A DNA stretch of 64,000 nt from Vulcanimicrobiota bacterium. GTDB lineage: Bacteria > Vulcanimicrobiota > Xenobia > Xenobiales > JADMJV01. Made by a program: the position numbers and the translations under genes. Under the pieces are notes generated by a model that saw nothing but the letters and a program-made list of their open reading frames with translations, searched no databases and was not told where the DNA came from. Within the stretch, counting starts at the first letter, position 1, and each line of letters opens with the position of its first letter. This document shows, piece after piece, positions 9,018-15,910 of the stretch. The stretch lies in the NCBI GenBank assembly GCA_017307785.1, contig JAFKGI010000013.1:62001-126000 (forward strand), written 5' to 3'.

Positions 9018-9785
9018 TTACAGGCTGATGACCGCCTGACGGAAGATCTGGGCGAACTTGAGGCCAACGATCTGGCTGGAGGAGAAGCGTAGGGTTGTGA
9101 GATTCACGCGCGCATCCTGTTTTTTATCCCATTCTTTGTTCTGATGAGCTCCGCCGTCGATTTGGATGGGCGCCCAGCGCTTGTCTCGGCCATAGCGGAA
9201 GAGCAGAGCGTCTGGACGTATCGTGCCATCTTTCAGCTGAATCGTAATCTGAGGAAAGAGTAGCCAGGGGTGGTCGCCGGCCTGGCCACGGAAGGCGGCA
9301 CGGTATTCCGTGCCCAGCGGGCGGCCGCGCGAATCGACCAGCGGATAGGGAAAGTCAAGCAAGGCGGGACTGGCCCCTACCGGCTCGGCACCGTCCTCTA
9401 CCAGTTGGATCCAGCTAAGGGGTTCCAATCCGGCGTCGGTGCGAACTTTCGATCGGAACTCATCGTCCGGCATTCGCTGTGGATCGAGTTCTCGATAGAG
9501 GTTTTCGTAACTGGGCGGCATGTCTGCCCAAGTCGGGCCCGGATCGACGGCGAGGTTCCAGCTCACGCCGCTTATCTTGCGATGTTCTGCCCAGGATATC
9601 AGGGGGACGGTGGGTGCCTCAGCCGGCAGTCCTAGCTGCTGGCGATAGCTTTTTAGGAGTTGAAGCGGCCAGCGCCGGCGCCCTAGCTCGTAGTCGCTGA
9701 GTCGGCGTGGGTCAGAGCCGAGTTTGTCTGACATCGTCTGTAGGCTGTAGCCGCGCTCCTCGCGGACTTCCCGTAAATTGTCCAT
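9018..9785 (-). CDS. XRE-type HTH protein fused to a PD-(D/E)xK/DUF559-like nuclease domain
   Basis: 255 residues. Residues 1-55 form a Cro/XRE helix-turn-helix (LREVREERGYSLQTMSDKLG, then a second helix ending RLSDYELGRR). The C-terminal half has a nuclease-like pattern: RPDALLFRYG near 205, then PIQIDGGAH, then Lys and an Asp-Ala-Arg segment. That resembles DUF559/Vsr-like folds (VEIDG..H..K..D..R) with the usual Glu replaced by Gln. GGAGGA lies 6 bases before the ATG. Both sides carry the same ~62-bp repeat array. Possible roles are defence, a mobile-element nuclease, or a regulator acting on the repeats. The HTH call is solid; the nuclease call rests on motif shape only. Confidence 0.65.
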   Translation of the reverse strand: MDNLREVREERGYSLQTMSDKLGSDPRRLSDYELGRRRWPLQLLKSYRQQLGLPAEAPTVPLISWAEHRKISGVSWNLAVDPGPTWADMPPSYENLYRELDPQRMPDDEFRSKVRTDAGLEPLSWIQLVEDGAEPVGASPALLDFPYPLVDSRGRPLGTEYRAAFRGQAGDHPWLLFPQITIQLKDGTIRPDALLFRYGRDKRWAPIQIDGGAHQNKEWDKKQDARVNLTTLRFSSSQIVGLKFAQIFRQAVISL

Positions 9786-9987
9786 GGTGTTCCTCCGATT
9801 GTGTGCTTCCGAGATTTTATGCTCAGTTGGCAGTCGGGTGGTGAACTGGCCATGTCCAATGGATGTCTTTTCTTATTTCTGGAAACTCTCGTCCGTCGTG
9901 TGCTCTGCCGTCGACGCTTATCAAGCGTTAGGCCCCTGACGGTGTCGCTCTCATGGGCCGCGCTAGGCACTGCTGGCAACTCGGCGC

Positions 9988-10157
9988 GGTTGATTCCGCA
10001 TTTTTGTGCGGCGTTGGGCTGTCTGGGGGTTGTTTGCCGCGGGTTGGTGCGGGATTTCCGCGTTTTTGCGCGGCGTTGGGCGGGCTGGGGGCGGTTTGCC
10101 GCGGGTGGGTGCGGGGATTCTGCGTTTTTGTGCGGGATTTTTGGCTGGCTGGGGGAG
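9988..10157. repeat. Second array of the ~62-bp repeat, about 2.7 copies
   Basis: Lies in the gene-free stretch 9786-10215. Units start at 10033 and 10095, with a truncated unit before them (GATTCCGCATTTTTGTGCGG). Sequence, strand and right edge (GGGATTTTTGGCTGGC) match the array at 8398-8970, so the HTH-nuclease gene is bracketed by direct copies. Bases 9786-9987 hold the promoter side of that gene and nothing else I recognise. Confidence 0.88.
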
Positions 10158-10215
10158 CCGGCCGGGTGCTGAAGCGATCGCTCAGCCCCGGCCGTCCCCA
10201 CGGGCGGTGCTCCGT

Positions 10216-11013
10216 TCAGGTGCTGGAGTTGGTATCGTCGGGGCGGGGGTGATGGTGATGGTGGGGGTGATGGCCGTGCTGGCTGGTGCCGGAGTTGTTT
10301 TGGAGCTGGGAGGCGAGGTTGGAGATGTCGTAGCCGCCGACCTGGCTGCTGTTGAATTGGCTGAGCAGGGTGTCGTAGTCGGTTTCGCTCTGGCTGGTCT
10401 GTTGAGCCCAGGGGGGCGGCGGGGGAGGTGGGTTCTGGCCGTATTGATTCCCGTATTGCTGGTTGCCCCACTGGCTGTTCTGGCCGTATTGGTTGCCATA
10501 TTGCTGGCTGTTCTGCCCGTCCCAGGGGGGCGGCGGAGGCGGTGAGTTCTGGCTGTATTGATTTCCGTATTGCTGGTTGCCCCACTGGCTGTTTTGGCCG
10601 TATTGGTTGCCATATTGCTGGCTGTTCTGCCCGTCCCAGGGGGGCGGCGGGGGCGGGGAGTTCTGGCTATACTGGTTGCCGTATTGTTGGTTGCCCCACT
10701 GGTTGTTTTGGCCGTATTGACTGCCGTACTGCTGGCTATTCTGGTTGCGTGGCGGGGGGGGTGGGGGTGGGGTCTGGCCGTTGATGGACATGTTGTTGGA
10801 GCTGCCGCTCAGTAGGCCGGTCCAGCCTCCCGCCAGCTGGCGGGAGTTTTGTGTCATGCCGGCCAGCATTTCCTGAATTTGTTGGGGGGAGATCTGCGAA
10901 CTGCCGGAGGTCTGAGATGTGGAGGATGTGCTTTGGGCGCAGGTCCCTTTCAGGTTGGCCGTCTGATAGAGCTGGTTGTAGTATCCGCCATAGTTGCCGT
11001 CAATCGTGCTCAT
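10216..11013 (-). CDS. Low-complexity repeat protein, PPPPPPW and Gln/Asn/Tyr/Gly rich
   Basis: 265 residues, no known family. Residues 1-80 are a Ser/Gln-rich, possibly helical head. Residues 81-202 are three tandem copies of a 38-residue unit that alternates a proline run (NSPPPPPPWDG) with QQYGNQYGQN-type segments. The tail ends in a His cluster (HGHHPHHHHH) that could bind metal. No signal peptide is visible. AGGAG lies 8 bases before the ATG. The composition resembles prion-like or adhesive surface proteins, but no function can be assigned. Similar repeat-rich unknowns occur at 26056, 30210 and 39812, so this seems to be a habit of the genome. Confidence 0.8.
   Translation of the reverse strand: MSTIDGNYGGYYNQLYQTANLKGTCAQSTSSTSQTSGSSQISPQQIQEMLAGMTQNSRQLAGGWTGLLSGSSNNMSINGQTPPPPPPPRNQNSQQYGSQYGQNNQWGNQQYGNQYSQNSPPPPPPWDGQNSQQYGNQYGQNSQWGNQQYGNQYSQNSPPPPPPWDGQNSQQYGNQYGQNSQWGNQQYGNQYGQNPPPPPPPWAQQTSQSETDYDTLLSQFNSSQVGGYDISNLASQLQNNSGTSQHGHHPHHHHHPRPDDTNSST
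10408..10773 (-). repeat. 114-bp in-frame coding repeat
   Basis: DNA-level tandem duplication inside the low-complexity gene. Identical segments such as TTCTGCCCGTCCCAGG recur exactly 114 bp apart (38 codons). The copies are nearly identical, which points to recent expansion by slippage or unequal recombination. Confidence 0.85.
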
Positions 11014-11118
11014 TCGCTCGCTCCTGTCATTGTCTGCTTACAGCCTAGCAAGGGGAGCGACCTGAACTGTGTCCGCAGATAATCTCCGGTTCAAAGTTCC
11101 CTGAAGGGTTCTTGAGGT

Positions 11119-12072
11119 TCAGGTGTAGCGCTTAAGAACGTGGATGGTGGTGGCGGTCAGCGCCCTGGTGCTGCCTTCGCTGTAGCCGCCGCTGGGCAGG
11201 CTGAGGATGGGCAGGCCGCGCCTTTGCGTCTCTGCGAAGACGAACATATCCCGTTCCAACACGCCTTTGGGACTGAGGGTCATGCCGCCGAGAGGGTCTC
11301 CGGCCAACACGTCAGTCCCGGCATTGTAGATGACCAGGTCGGCTCCCTGATCGAGAAACTCGGGTAGATTTTCGGTGAGAGTGCTCAGATACTGGTCGTC
11401 GCCAACACCCTGAGGAAGGCCGAGGTCGACGTTGAGGCGACTGACTCCCAGTTCGTCGCCGGCGGGGTAAGTGTCGCGGTTGTACATATCAAAGAGCTGC
11501 ACGCTCTGATCGTCAGCGAAGCAGTGAGAGATTCCGTTGCCCTGATGGGCATCGAGATCGACGTGCAGCACCTTCTTGAGCTTGCCTTCGTCCTGGAGGG
11601 TGCGAACCAGATAGGCGACGTCGGCCAGAATGCAAAAGCCTTCTCCCTGGGCCGGCTTGGCGTGGTGGAATCCGCCGCCTAAACTCAGTGCCACGCCTTC
11701 TTGCAGAGCGGTGCGGGCACCGCGTAAAGCGCACTGAGTGGCCCAACGCATGGGAGTCAGGGCAATCCAGTCGAGAAACTTGGCCGGACACAAGGCCAGT
11801 GGACCCACCTCAAAGGCTCGCGCCAGAACCTGTGGACGCTGCAGGCTCTTGAGGTATTCGGGATGATGAACCCGGGTCAGCTGCTCATCGTGGACAGGTC
11901 CCTCCGGCTCAAGCAGGCCCCACTTCCCCGCTCCGAACTCCCGGTCCAGCGCCTGGCTTACGCGCCGGGGCCGGGAGCCGTCGAAGGGGTGAAGGAGGCT
12001 CAGGCCGGGGAAGCCCATCACCAGTTTGGGGTGATAGACGACCCGCGCCACTACTTCTTGGAGTCCCGCCAT
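11119..12072 (-). CDS. Histone deacetylase-family hydrolase (class IV/AcuC-like)
   Basis: About 317 residues of the arginase/deacetylase fold, which removes acyl groups from acyl-lysine or acetylated polyamines using Zn. Visible marks are GGGFHHAKP (catalytic His pair), HVDLDAHQGNG (Zn-binding Asp and His), then NAGTDVLAGDPLGG (second Zn Asp) and LPSGGYS (catalytic Gly/Tyr). The open frame extends upstream inside the oxidoreductase gene. I place the start at ATG 12072, which overlaps that gene by 22 bases. A GTG at 12051 in a TAGTG overlap is the alternative. Either way it is coupled to the upstream luciferase-like gene. Substrate unknown. Confidence 0.88.
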   Translation of the reverse strand: MAGLQEVVARVVYHPKLVMGFPGLSLLHPFDGSRPRRVSQALDREFGAGKWGLLEPEGPVHDEQLTRVHHPEYLKSLQRPQVLARAFEVGPLALCPAKFLDWIALTPMRWATQCALRGARTALQEGVALSLGGGFHHAKPAQGEGFCILADVAYLVRTLQDEGKLKKVLHVDLDAHQGNGISHCFADDQSVQLFDMYNRDTYPAGDELGVSRLNVDLGLPQGVGDDQYLSTLTENLPEFLDQGADLVIYNAGTDVLAGDPLGGMTLSPKGVLERDMFVFAETQRRGLPILSLPSGGYSEGSTRALTATTIHVLKRYT

Positions 12073-12863
12073 TCCAGGAGTTTCTGGACTCCGCTGATGG
12101 AGAAAGGCCAGCCCAGGCCCAGGATGATGTGCTCGGCGCCGGCTTCGACGAACTGGTCGAGCTGCTCCAGCTCCTGGGGACGCATGACCAGCACGGTGCG
12201 GTCGATGTCCTTGGGATTGCGGCCCACGTCGGCGCAGTGCTGGTCGAGAATCTTGTTCTTGGCCGCGAACACGTCGGGAGGTCCGAATCCATTCCATAGA
12301 TCGGCGTGTTGGGCGACCAGCTTGAGGGTGACCTTCTCGCCGCTTCCTCCGATCATAATGGGCAGTTTCTTTTGCTTGGGCAGCGGGGTCAGCTTCTTCA
12401 GGCGGTCTTCCAGAACGGGCAGGTTGGCTCCCAGGTCTTTGAGCCGTGAGATAGCCGTGCCGAATTCAAAACCATACTCGCTGTAGTCGCGTTCGAACCA
12501 GCCGGAGCCGATTCCGAGCACGGCGCGCCCGTTGCTAATATGATCGAGAGTTCTCGCCATGTCGGCGACCAGTTGAATGTTGCGGTAGCTATTGCAGCCG
12601 ACCAGGTGTCCCAGGGTGGCGTGCTGGGTGTGACAGGCCATGGCGGTGAGGGTGGTCCAGGCTTCGAAGTGGGCGTGCTTGTTGGGCGAAGCGGTGACGG
12701 GAGCATCCGCCATGGGCGCCCCTTCCTCGCCGTAAAGGGGATAGAAGTGGTCCCACAGCCACAGGCTGTCGACTTTCAGGCCGTCACAAGCTTTGGCCGC
12801 TTCCAGTAATTCTTCCATGGTGCAGTGTTGGGGATGGAGCTGCACTCCGACTCGAATGGGCAT
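12051..12863 (-). CDS. Luciferase-like, probably F420-dependent oxidoreductase
   Basis: 270 residues with the LLM-class TIM-barrel pattern: MPIRVGVQLHPQ at the start, SLWLWDHFYPLYG, an LGHLVGCNSYRN strand-loop, then GRAVLGIGSGWFERDYSEYG, a hallmark of the F420 group, and a late MIGGSGEKVTLKL segment. It is a cytosolic hydride-transfer enzyme using F420 or a flavin; the substrate cannot be read. AGGAGG lies 8 bases before the ATG. The next gene (deacetylase) overlaps its end. A deazaflavin-dependent-type gene lies about 600 bp away on the same strand, which strengthens the F420 reading. Confidence 0.85.
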   Translation of the reverse strand: MPIRVGVQLHPQHCTMEELLEAAKACDGLKVDSLWLWDHFYPLYGEEGAPMADAPVTASPNKHAHFEAWTTLTAMACHTQHATLGHLVGCNSYRNIQLVADMARTLDHISNGRAVLGIGSGWFERDYSEYGFEFGTAISRLKDLGANLPVLEDRLKKLTPLPKQKKLPIMIGGSGEKVTLKLVAQHADLWNGFGPPDVFAAKNKILDQHCADVGRNPKDIDRTVLVMRPQELEQLDQFVEAGAEHIILGLGWPFSISGVQKLLEWRDSKK

Positions 12864-12960
12864 GTTGTGTCCTCCTAATCAGGGTTCTCCAAGGCCTTCC
12901 TGCGTCGAGCAGATCGCTCCTCCACTTGACCAAATCCAGTTATTTCGATACCCTGAAATT

Positions 12961-13488
12961 GTGGCCAATCTGCGCTGGAACGGGTGTTTAAGCGCGCTTC
13001 TGTGGTTCACCACAGTAGCCTGGGCCGAGCCTTACATTTCCCCGGAAGGCCGCTTTTCGGCCGAACTTTCTCCCGCCACCACCTGTAGCACTTCCCAGTC
13101 GGAATCTCCCGTGGGAGATATCGTGACCACCGTTTACCTGGATAAGCAGCCGGGGCGTTTTCTTACCGTCAGCTTCACGGATTTGCCCAAGTTGGCCTTG
13201 CTGGCCGGCCGGGATCGAATCTTTGATGAAGCTCGCGACGGAATGCTGCAGCAGTGCGCCGGTACCCAGACGAGTTGGCAGCGTCAGGATTCGCAGACTC
13301 GCCGCTTGCTTTATACCGCTCCCGGTCATCGGGGAGAGACGATTTTTCGCCTGGAGAAATATCGACTTTATGTCATCGACGTGCGTTCGGAGATCAGTCT
13401 GAAGCCCGCCTTGGATTCACAATTTCTGCAGTCCTTCAAGATTATCAGTCCGCCCGCGGCCAGCGCTCCAGCTCCTAAAGAGCCCTGA
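12961..13488 (+). CDS. Small exported protein of unknown function
   Basis: About 175 residues from GTG at 12961. The start gives a clean signal peptide (ANLRWNGCLSALLWFTTVAWA with cleavage before EPYISPEGRF). The open frame continues upstream but only as the antisense of the oxidoreductase gene. The mature part has PEGRFSAELSP and later FLTVSFTDLP, which resemble small periplasmic beta-fold domains; there is one Cys and a short Pro/Ala tail. No clear Shine-Dalgarno was found. It converges on the deazaflavin-type gene and overlaps it by 14 bases. Function unknown. Confidence 0.65.
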   Translation: MANLRWNGCLSALLWFTTVAWAEPYISPEGRFSAELSPATTCSTSQSESPVGDIVTTVYLDKQPGRFLTVSFTDLPKLALLAGRDRIFDEARDGMLQQCAGTQTSWQRQDSQTRRLLYTAPGHRGETIFRLEKYRLYVIDVRSEISLKPALDSQFLQSFKIISPPAASAPAPKEP

Positions 13489-13852
13489 GTTCCAGAAAGT
13501 GATTGACCCCAAACAGGCCCAGCAGTCTCGCCACCAGCGGCGGGACGCCACGGCGTTCCGGGTCATAAAGTAGGAACGGTTGGACCAGTTGCTGCTGGCG
13601 ACCTTGAGTCATTAAAATACAGCCTTCCCGAGCCAGGACGTTGCGCACCCAGTCGGCCTGGGGGCCGTAGGTGAGGGCGATGGTGTAGATCGACCCGAAT
13701 CGAAAGACGCAAACGGGGTTTTGGTAGGCGGTGCCGCTACGGCGCCCGATGTGGCGAACGATGCCGAAGCACGGTAGATACCTGGCTATTCCGCTGAGCA
13801 GCGGGTTGGTGACAGTGCGATTGAATTTGGCGAACCAACGAGAAGCGGGCAT
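13475..13852 (-). CDS. Deazaflavin (F420)-dependent nitroreductase/quinone reductase family protein
   Basis: 125 residues, the usual size of the DUF385/Ddn split-barrel family that uses reduced F420 to reduce quinones or nitro compounds. Typical features are FNRTVTNPLL near the N-terminus, a GRRSGTAYQNPV loop, and ALTYGPQADWVRNVLA in the core. No signal peptide or Cys-rich motif. The start ATG (13852) lies inside a perfect 13-bp inverted repeat, so expression may be controlled at initiation. Together with the luciferase-like gene this argues that the organism makes or imports F420. Confidence 0.82.
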   Translation of the reverse strand: MPASRWFAKFNRTVTNPLLSGIARYLPCFGIVRHIGRRSGTAYQNPVCVFRFGSIYTIALTYGPQADWVRNVLAREGCILMTQGRQQQLVQPFLLYDPERRGVPPLVARLLGLFGVNHFLELRAL

Positions 13853-13872
13853 ATCCTCAGGATATGCCCGCT
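13844..13872 (-). promoter_or_regulatory. Perfect 13-bp inverted repeat over a start codon
   Basis: AGCGGGCATATCC (13844-13856) and GGATATGCCCGCT (13860-13872) are exact reverse complements separated by TCA. On the minus strand the second arm contains the start codon of the deazaflavin-type gene at 13852. In RNA this would bury the initiation site; in DNA it would be a good operator for a dimeric repressor. There is no T tract. Confidence 0.7.
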
Positions 13873-13904
13873 GAAAGTCTCTGGTTAGAAACGGAGATAC
13901 TGTT

Positions 13905-14177
13905 TTAGATATTGCCCGGGTAACGGAACGGCTCGCGTGGATCCCATCCGTAGCTTTCGCGGGGCTCCGACTTGGGCTCCGGTTTCGGCTGAGCCTTGGG
14001 TTTGGATTTGGAGGAACCGGTTCCCCAGCAATTGCCGAAAGGCTCGTTGCGGCGGGGGCGGTAGGTCTCTTGGGGTTCTTCGGCGGGGGGCTGCTCTTCG
14101 CGCTTTTCTGCGGGTCTCTTAGATTGGGGACGGCCGGTGCCCCAGCAATTGCCGAACGGTGAACCTACGAGCGACAT
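13905..14177 (-). CDS. Small protein with duplicated PFGNCWGTG motif
   Basis: 90 residues from the ATG at 14177; GGAGGG lies 8 bases upstream. The nonapeptide PFGNCWGTG occurs twice, at residues 7-15 and 46-54, separated by a Lys/Glu/Pro-rich linker. A weaker echo, REPFRYPGN, ends the protein. Each copy holds one of the only two Cys residues. There is no signal peptide. I know of no family with this motif. It could be a multi-copy ribosomal-peptide precursor, a metal-binding or protein-interaction linear motif, or a lipid-anchored site. No obvious RiPP maturase is adjacent. Its own transcription unit is preceded by the terminator at 14247-14275. Confidence 0.75.
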   Translation of the reverse strand: MSLVGSPFGNCWGTGRPQSKRPAEKREEQPPAEEPQETYRPRRNEPFGNCWGTGSSKSKPKAQPKPEPKSEPRESYGWDPREPFRYPGNI

Positions 14178-14246
14178 GGTAATTCCCTCCGAATGTGTGT
14201 GTAGCTTTCTACACACATCCTATCGAAGCGACCTGAAAAATAAAAG

Positions 14247-14275
14247 AAAAAAGCGCCCCGACCGGGCGCTTTTTT
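14247..14275 (-). terminator. Symmetric Rho-independent terminator
   Basis: AAAAAAGCGCCC (14247-14258) pairs with GGGCGCTTTTTT (14264-14275) around a 5-base loop. It begins directly after the TAG of the small membrane protein gene and has T tracts on both strands. Confidence 0.9.
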
Positions 14276-14467
14276 CTATTTCTTCTTTTTGAGGAAGAAG
14301 CGGGTGACGGTGAAGACGCCGACCGCGAAGATTCCGAAAATTCCGACTGAGGCAGCCACAGCCATCATAGTCGTGGCGGCAGCCATCACGGCGAATCCAG
14401 TCGTGACGATCTTGAAGCCCACAAAGAGCAGAACCAACAGTACCAGAAGTCCCAGAACTTTAGCCAT
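14276..14467 (-). CDS. Small two-helix membrane protein
   Basis: 63 residues, almost entirely two hydrophobic helices (roughly residues 4-28 and 32-56) ending in FFLKKKK, which fixes the C-terminus in the cytoplasm by the positive-inside rule. No catalytic residues and no known family. It is a monocistronic unit: the terminator starts at its stop codon and the upstream gene is 74 bases away. Size and topology fit a membrane stress peptide, holin-like or assembly protein, but none can be chosen. Confidence 0.7.
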   Translation of the reverse strand: MAKVLGLLVLLVLLFVGFKIVTTGFAVMAAATTMMAVAASVGIFGIFAVGVFTVTRFFLKKKK

Positions 14468-14540
14468 AGTGCACGATATTCTCCGTCTCTTCGAATACGA
14501 ATTCAGTGTAGCAGAGGCGGACGGGGAAACTCAAGGCAGG

Positions 14541-15095
14541 CTACGGACTGATCTTCCAGCTGATGCCCTCCAGGTGAGGCTCGCAAGTACCGTCGGCGCC
14601 AATCTTTGCGCGCATCGAGTGGCCGAGATCGCGAGCATTGTCCTTGCTGCTCACGCACACATCGACCACGTTGTTGTCCTCGAGCTTCACGGAAACGGTT
14701 TGCGGACCGGGACCATTGACCAGCGTGTAACCGTAAGTTTGATACTTCTCGTCCTTGTCGGGAAATGCGTACCACGGGCTGCCGGTGCCCAGGTCCACCT
14801 CGGCGTTGGAGAAGACGTCTTCTGATTTCAGGCAGGCTTCGCGGATGGCCGAGCCGTGGTTGGCCAGTTGGCGAATATCGCTGATCAGGGTGTCGCCATA
14901 ACCGGGACGGAGTCCCTGCAGCACGATGTCGTCGACTTTGCCGTCCAGTTGCAGGGTGTGGGTTTCCTGGCCGACCTGAAAAGTCGCCTGATCTTTGGTG
15001 GCATCGAACTGTTCTTGCGTTTCGCCGGCCTTGCGCTGAATGCGGGTGATTCCCGACCAGAAAGGTGCATCGGGGGTCATCTTGTGGACGGACAT
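14541..15095 (-). CDS. Hypothetical protein, 184 residues
   Basis: No family recognised. Starts MSVHKMTPDAPFWSG at the ATG at 15095, with AAGGGAG upstream at good spacing. The N-terminal half is mixed helix and strand with TFQVGQETHTLQLDG; the C-terminal half is beta-rich (YGYTLVNGPGPQTVSVKLEDN, CVSSKDNARDLGH). Three Cys, no signal peptide, no membrane segment. It resembles in style the other orphan proteins of this window (17780, 26056), which also lack signal peptides yet look like extracellular beta proteins. Confidence 0.7.
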   Translation of the reverse strand: MSVHKMTPDAPFWSGITRIQRKAGETQEQFDATKDQATFQVGQETHTLQLDGKVDDIVLQGLRPGYGDTLISDIRQLANHGSAIREACLKSEDVFSNAEVDLGTGSPWYAFPDKDEKYQTYGYTLVNGPGPQTVSVKLEDNNVVDVCVSSKDNARDLGHSMRAKIGADGTCEPHLEGISWKISP

Positions 15096-15169
15096 CGGTG
15101 AAGTCTCCCTTGATGGGGGAGGTCGCAGCCGCCCCCTATTGCAGGCAGTTTAGTCGGCCTGGCTGAAAA

Positions 15170-15859
15170 ATGGCTGACATGTTCGACCATTACCTGGCCT
15201 TCGGCGATAGCATGAGTATCGATGAATACGCCGGTCCTGACCTGGGAGCCGCATCCCTGCTCTACCGCAATCGCTCGGATTTCTGGCCGGAATTTGAGAG
15301 GCTCGATTTGCTTTCGGCCAACCCGCGCTGCGGTTTCACCCGGCTGGCCTGCAATGGCGCCACTCTCAGCGGCGTCTGGAAGCAGCTCACCGAAGCGCCT
15401 CGAGTCCAAGGGCGAGTTCTGGTCACGCTCACGGTGGGCGGGAACGACATCTTGAGCGGGCTCGGGCAGACCGAGAACCCTCTAGGCTACGCTTGTGGGA
15501 ATTACTTCGGTTGCGAGCCGGTCCAGGGCTTTGCGCAATGGCACGAGTCCTGGTTGCGCTGGCTGGACGAAATCGAAGCCCTCTACCCGGACAGCCTGGT
15601 CGTGGTCGGGAATATCTACGACCCGACTGACGGAACGGGAATTTTGCAGAGCGGAGCGAGCCTGGGCAAGCGCCACGCGGGCCTGGAGGCGATGAATGAC
15701 CTGTTGCGCCGGCTCACGACTCAGAGAGGGGTTCTGCTGGCGGACATTCATCAGCATTTCCAGGGGCGGGTGGCCGACTGGGTGTATCGTGAGATCGAGC
15801 CGACGCAACGCGGCTCCAGCGAAATCCGGCGAGTTTTCTGGCAGGCCATTTGCGGTTGA
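15170..15859 (+). CDS. SGNH/GDSL-like hydrolase with a missing catalytic His
   Basis: 229 residues. Block I is LAFGDSMS (Ser14) and block III is TVGGNDIL (Asn92), as in SGNH esterases. The expected block V, D-x-x-H-P, reads REIEPTQRG (207-214), so the catalytic His is replaced by Glu210 and the Asp is shifted. DIHQHF at 192-197 offers a His but in an unusual place. The protein may therefore be inactive, bind rather than cut its ligand, or use another His. No signal peptide. Two ATG codons (15170 and 15179) are possible starts. The next gene, asnB, is 51 bases downstream on the same strand. Confidence 0.75.
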   Translation: MADMFDHYLAFGDSMSIDEYAGPDLGAASLLYRNRSDFWPEFERLDLLSANPRCGFTRLACNGATLSGVWKQLTEAPRVQGRVLVTLTVGGNDILSGLGQTENPLGYACGNYFGCEPVQGFAQWHESWLRWLDEIEALYPDSLVVVGNIYDPTDGTGILQSGASLGKRHAGLEAMNDLLRRLTTQRGVLLADIHQHFQGRVADWVYREIEPTQRGSSEIRRVFWQAICG

Positions 15860-15910
15860 TATTTAGATGTTATCCAGGTCTCGAAGCGCGCCAGCCAGAA
15901 GGCGGGCGCG

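Noticed and set aside
8335..9092. Several overlapping + and - frames in the 62-bp array
   Set aside because: They arise from the repeat; the 61-62-bp period shifts frame at each unit, and no start/stop pattern is conserved.
9801..10172. 123-codon + frame
   Set aside because: Starts in the promoter side of the HTH gene and reads into the repeat array; no domain.
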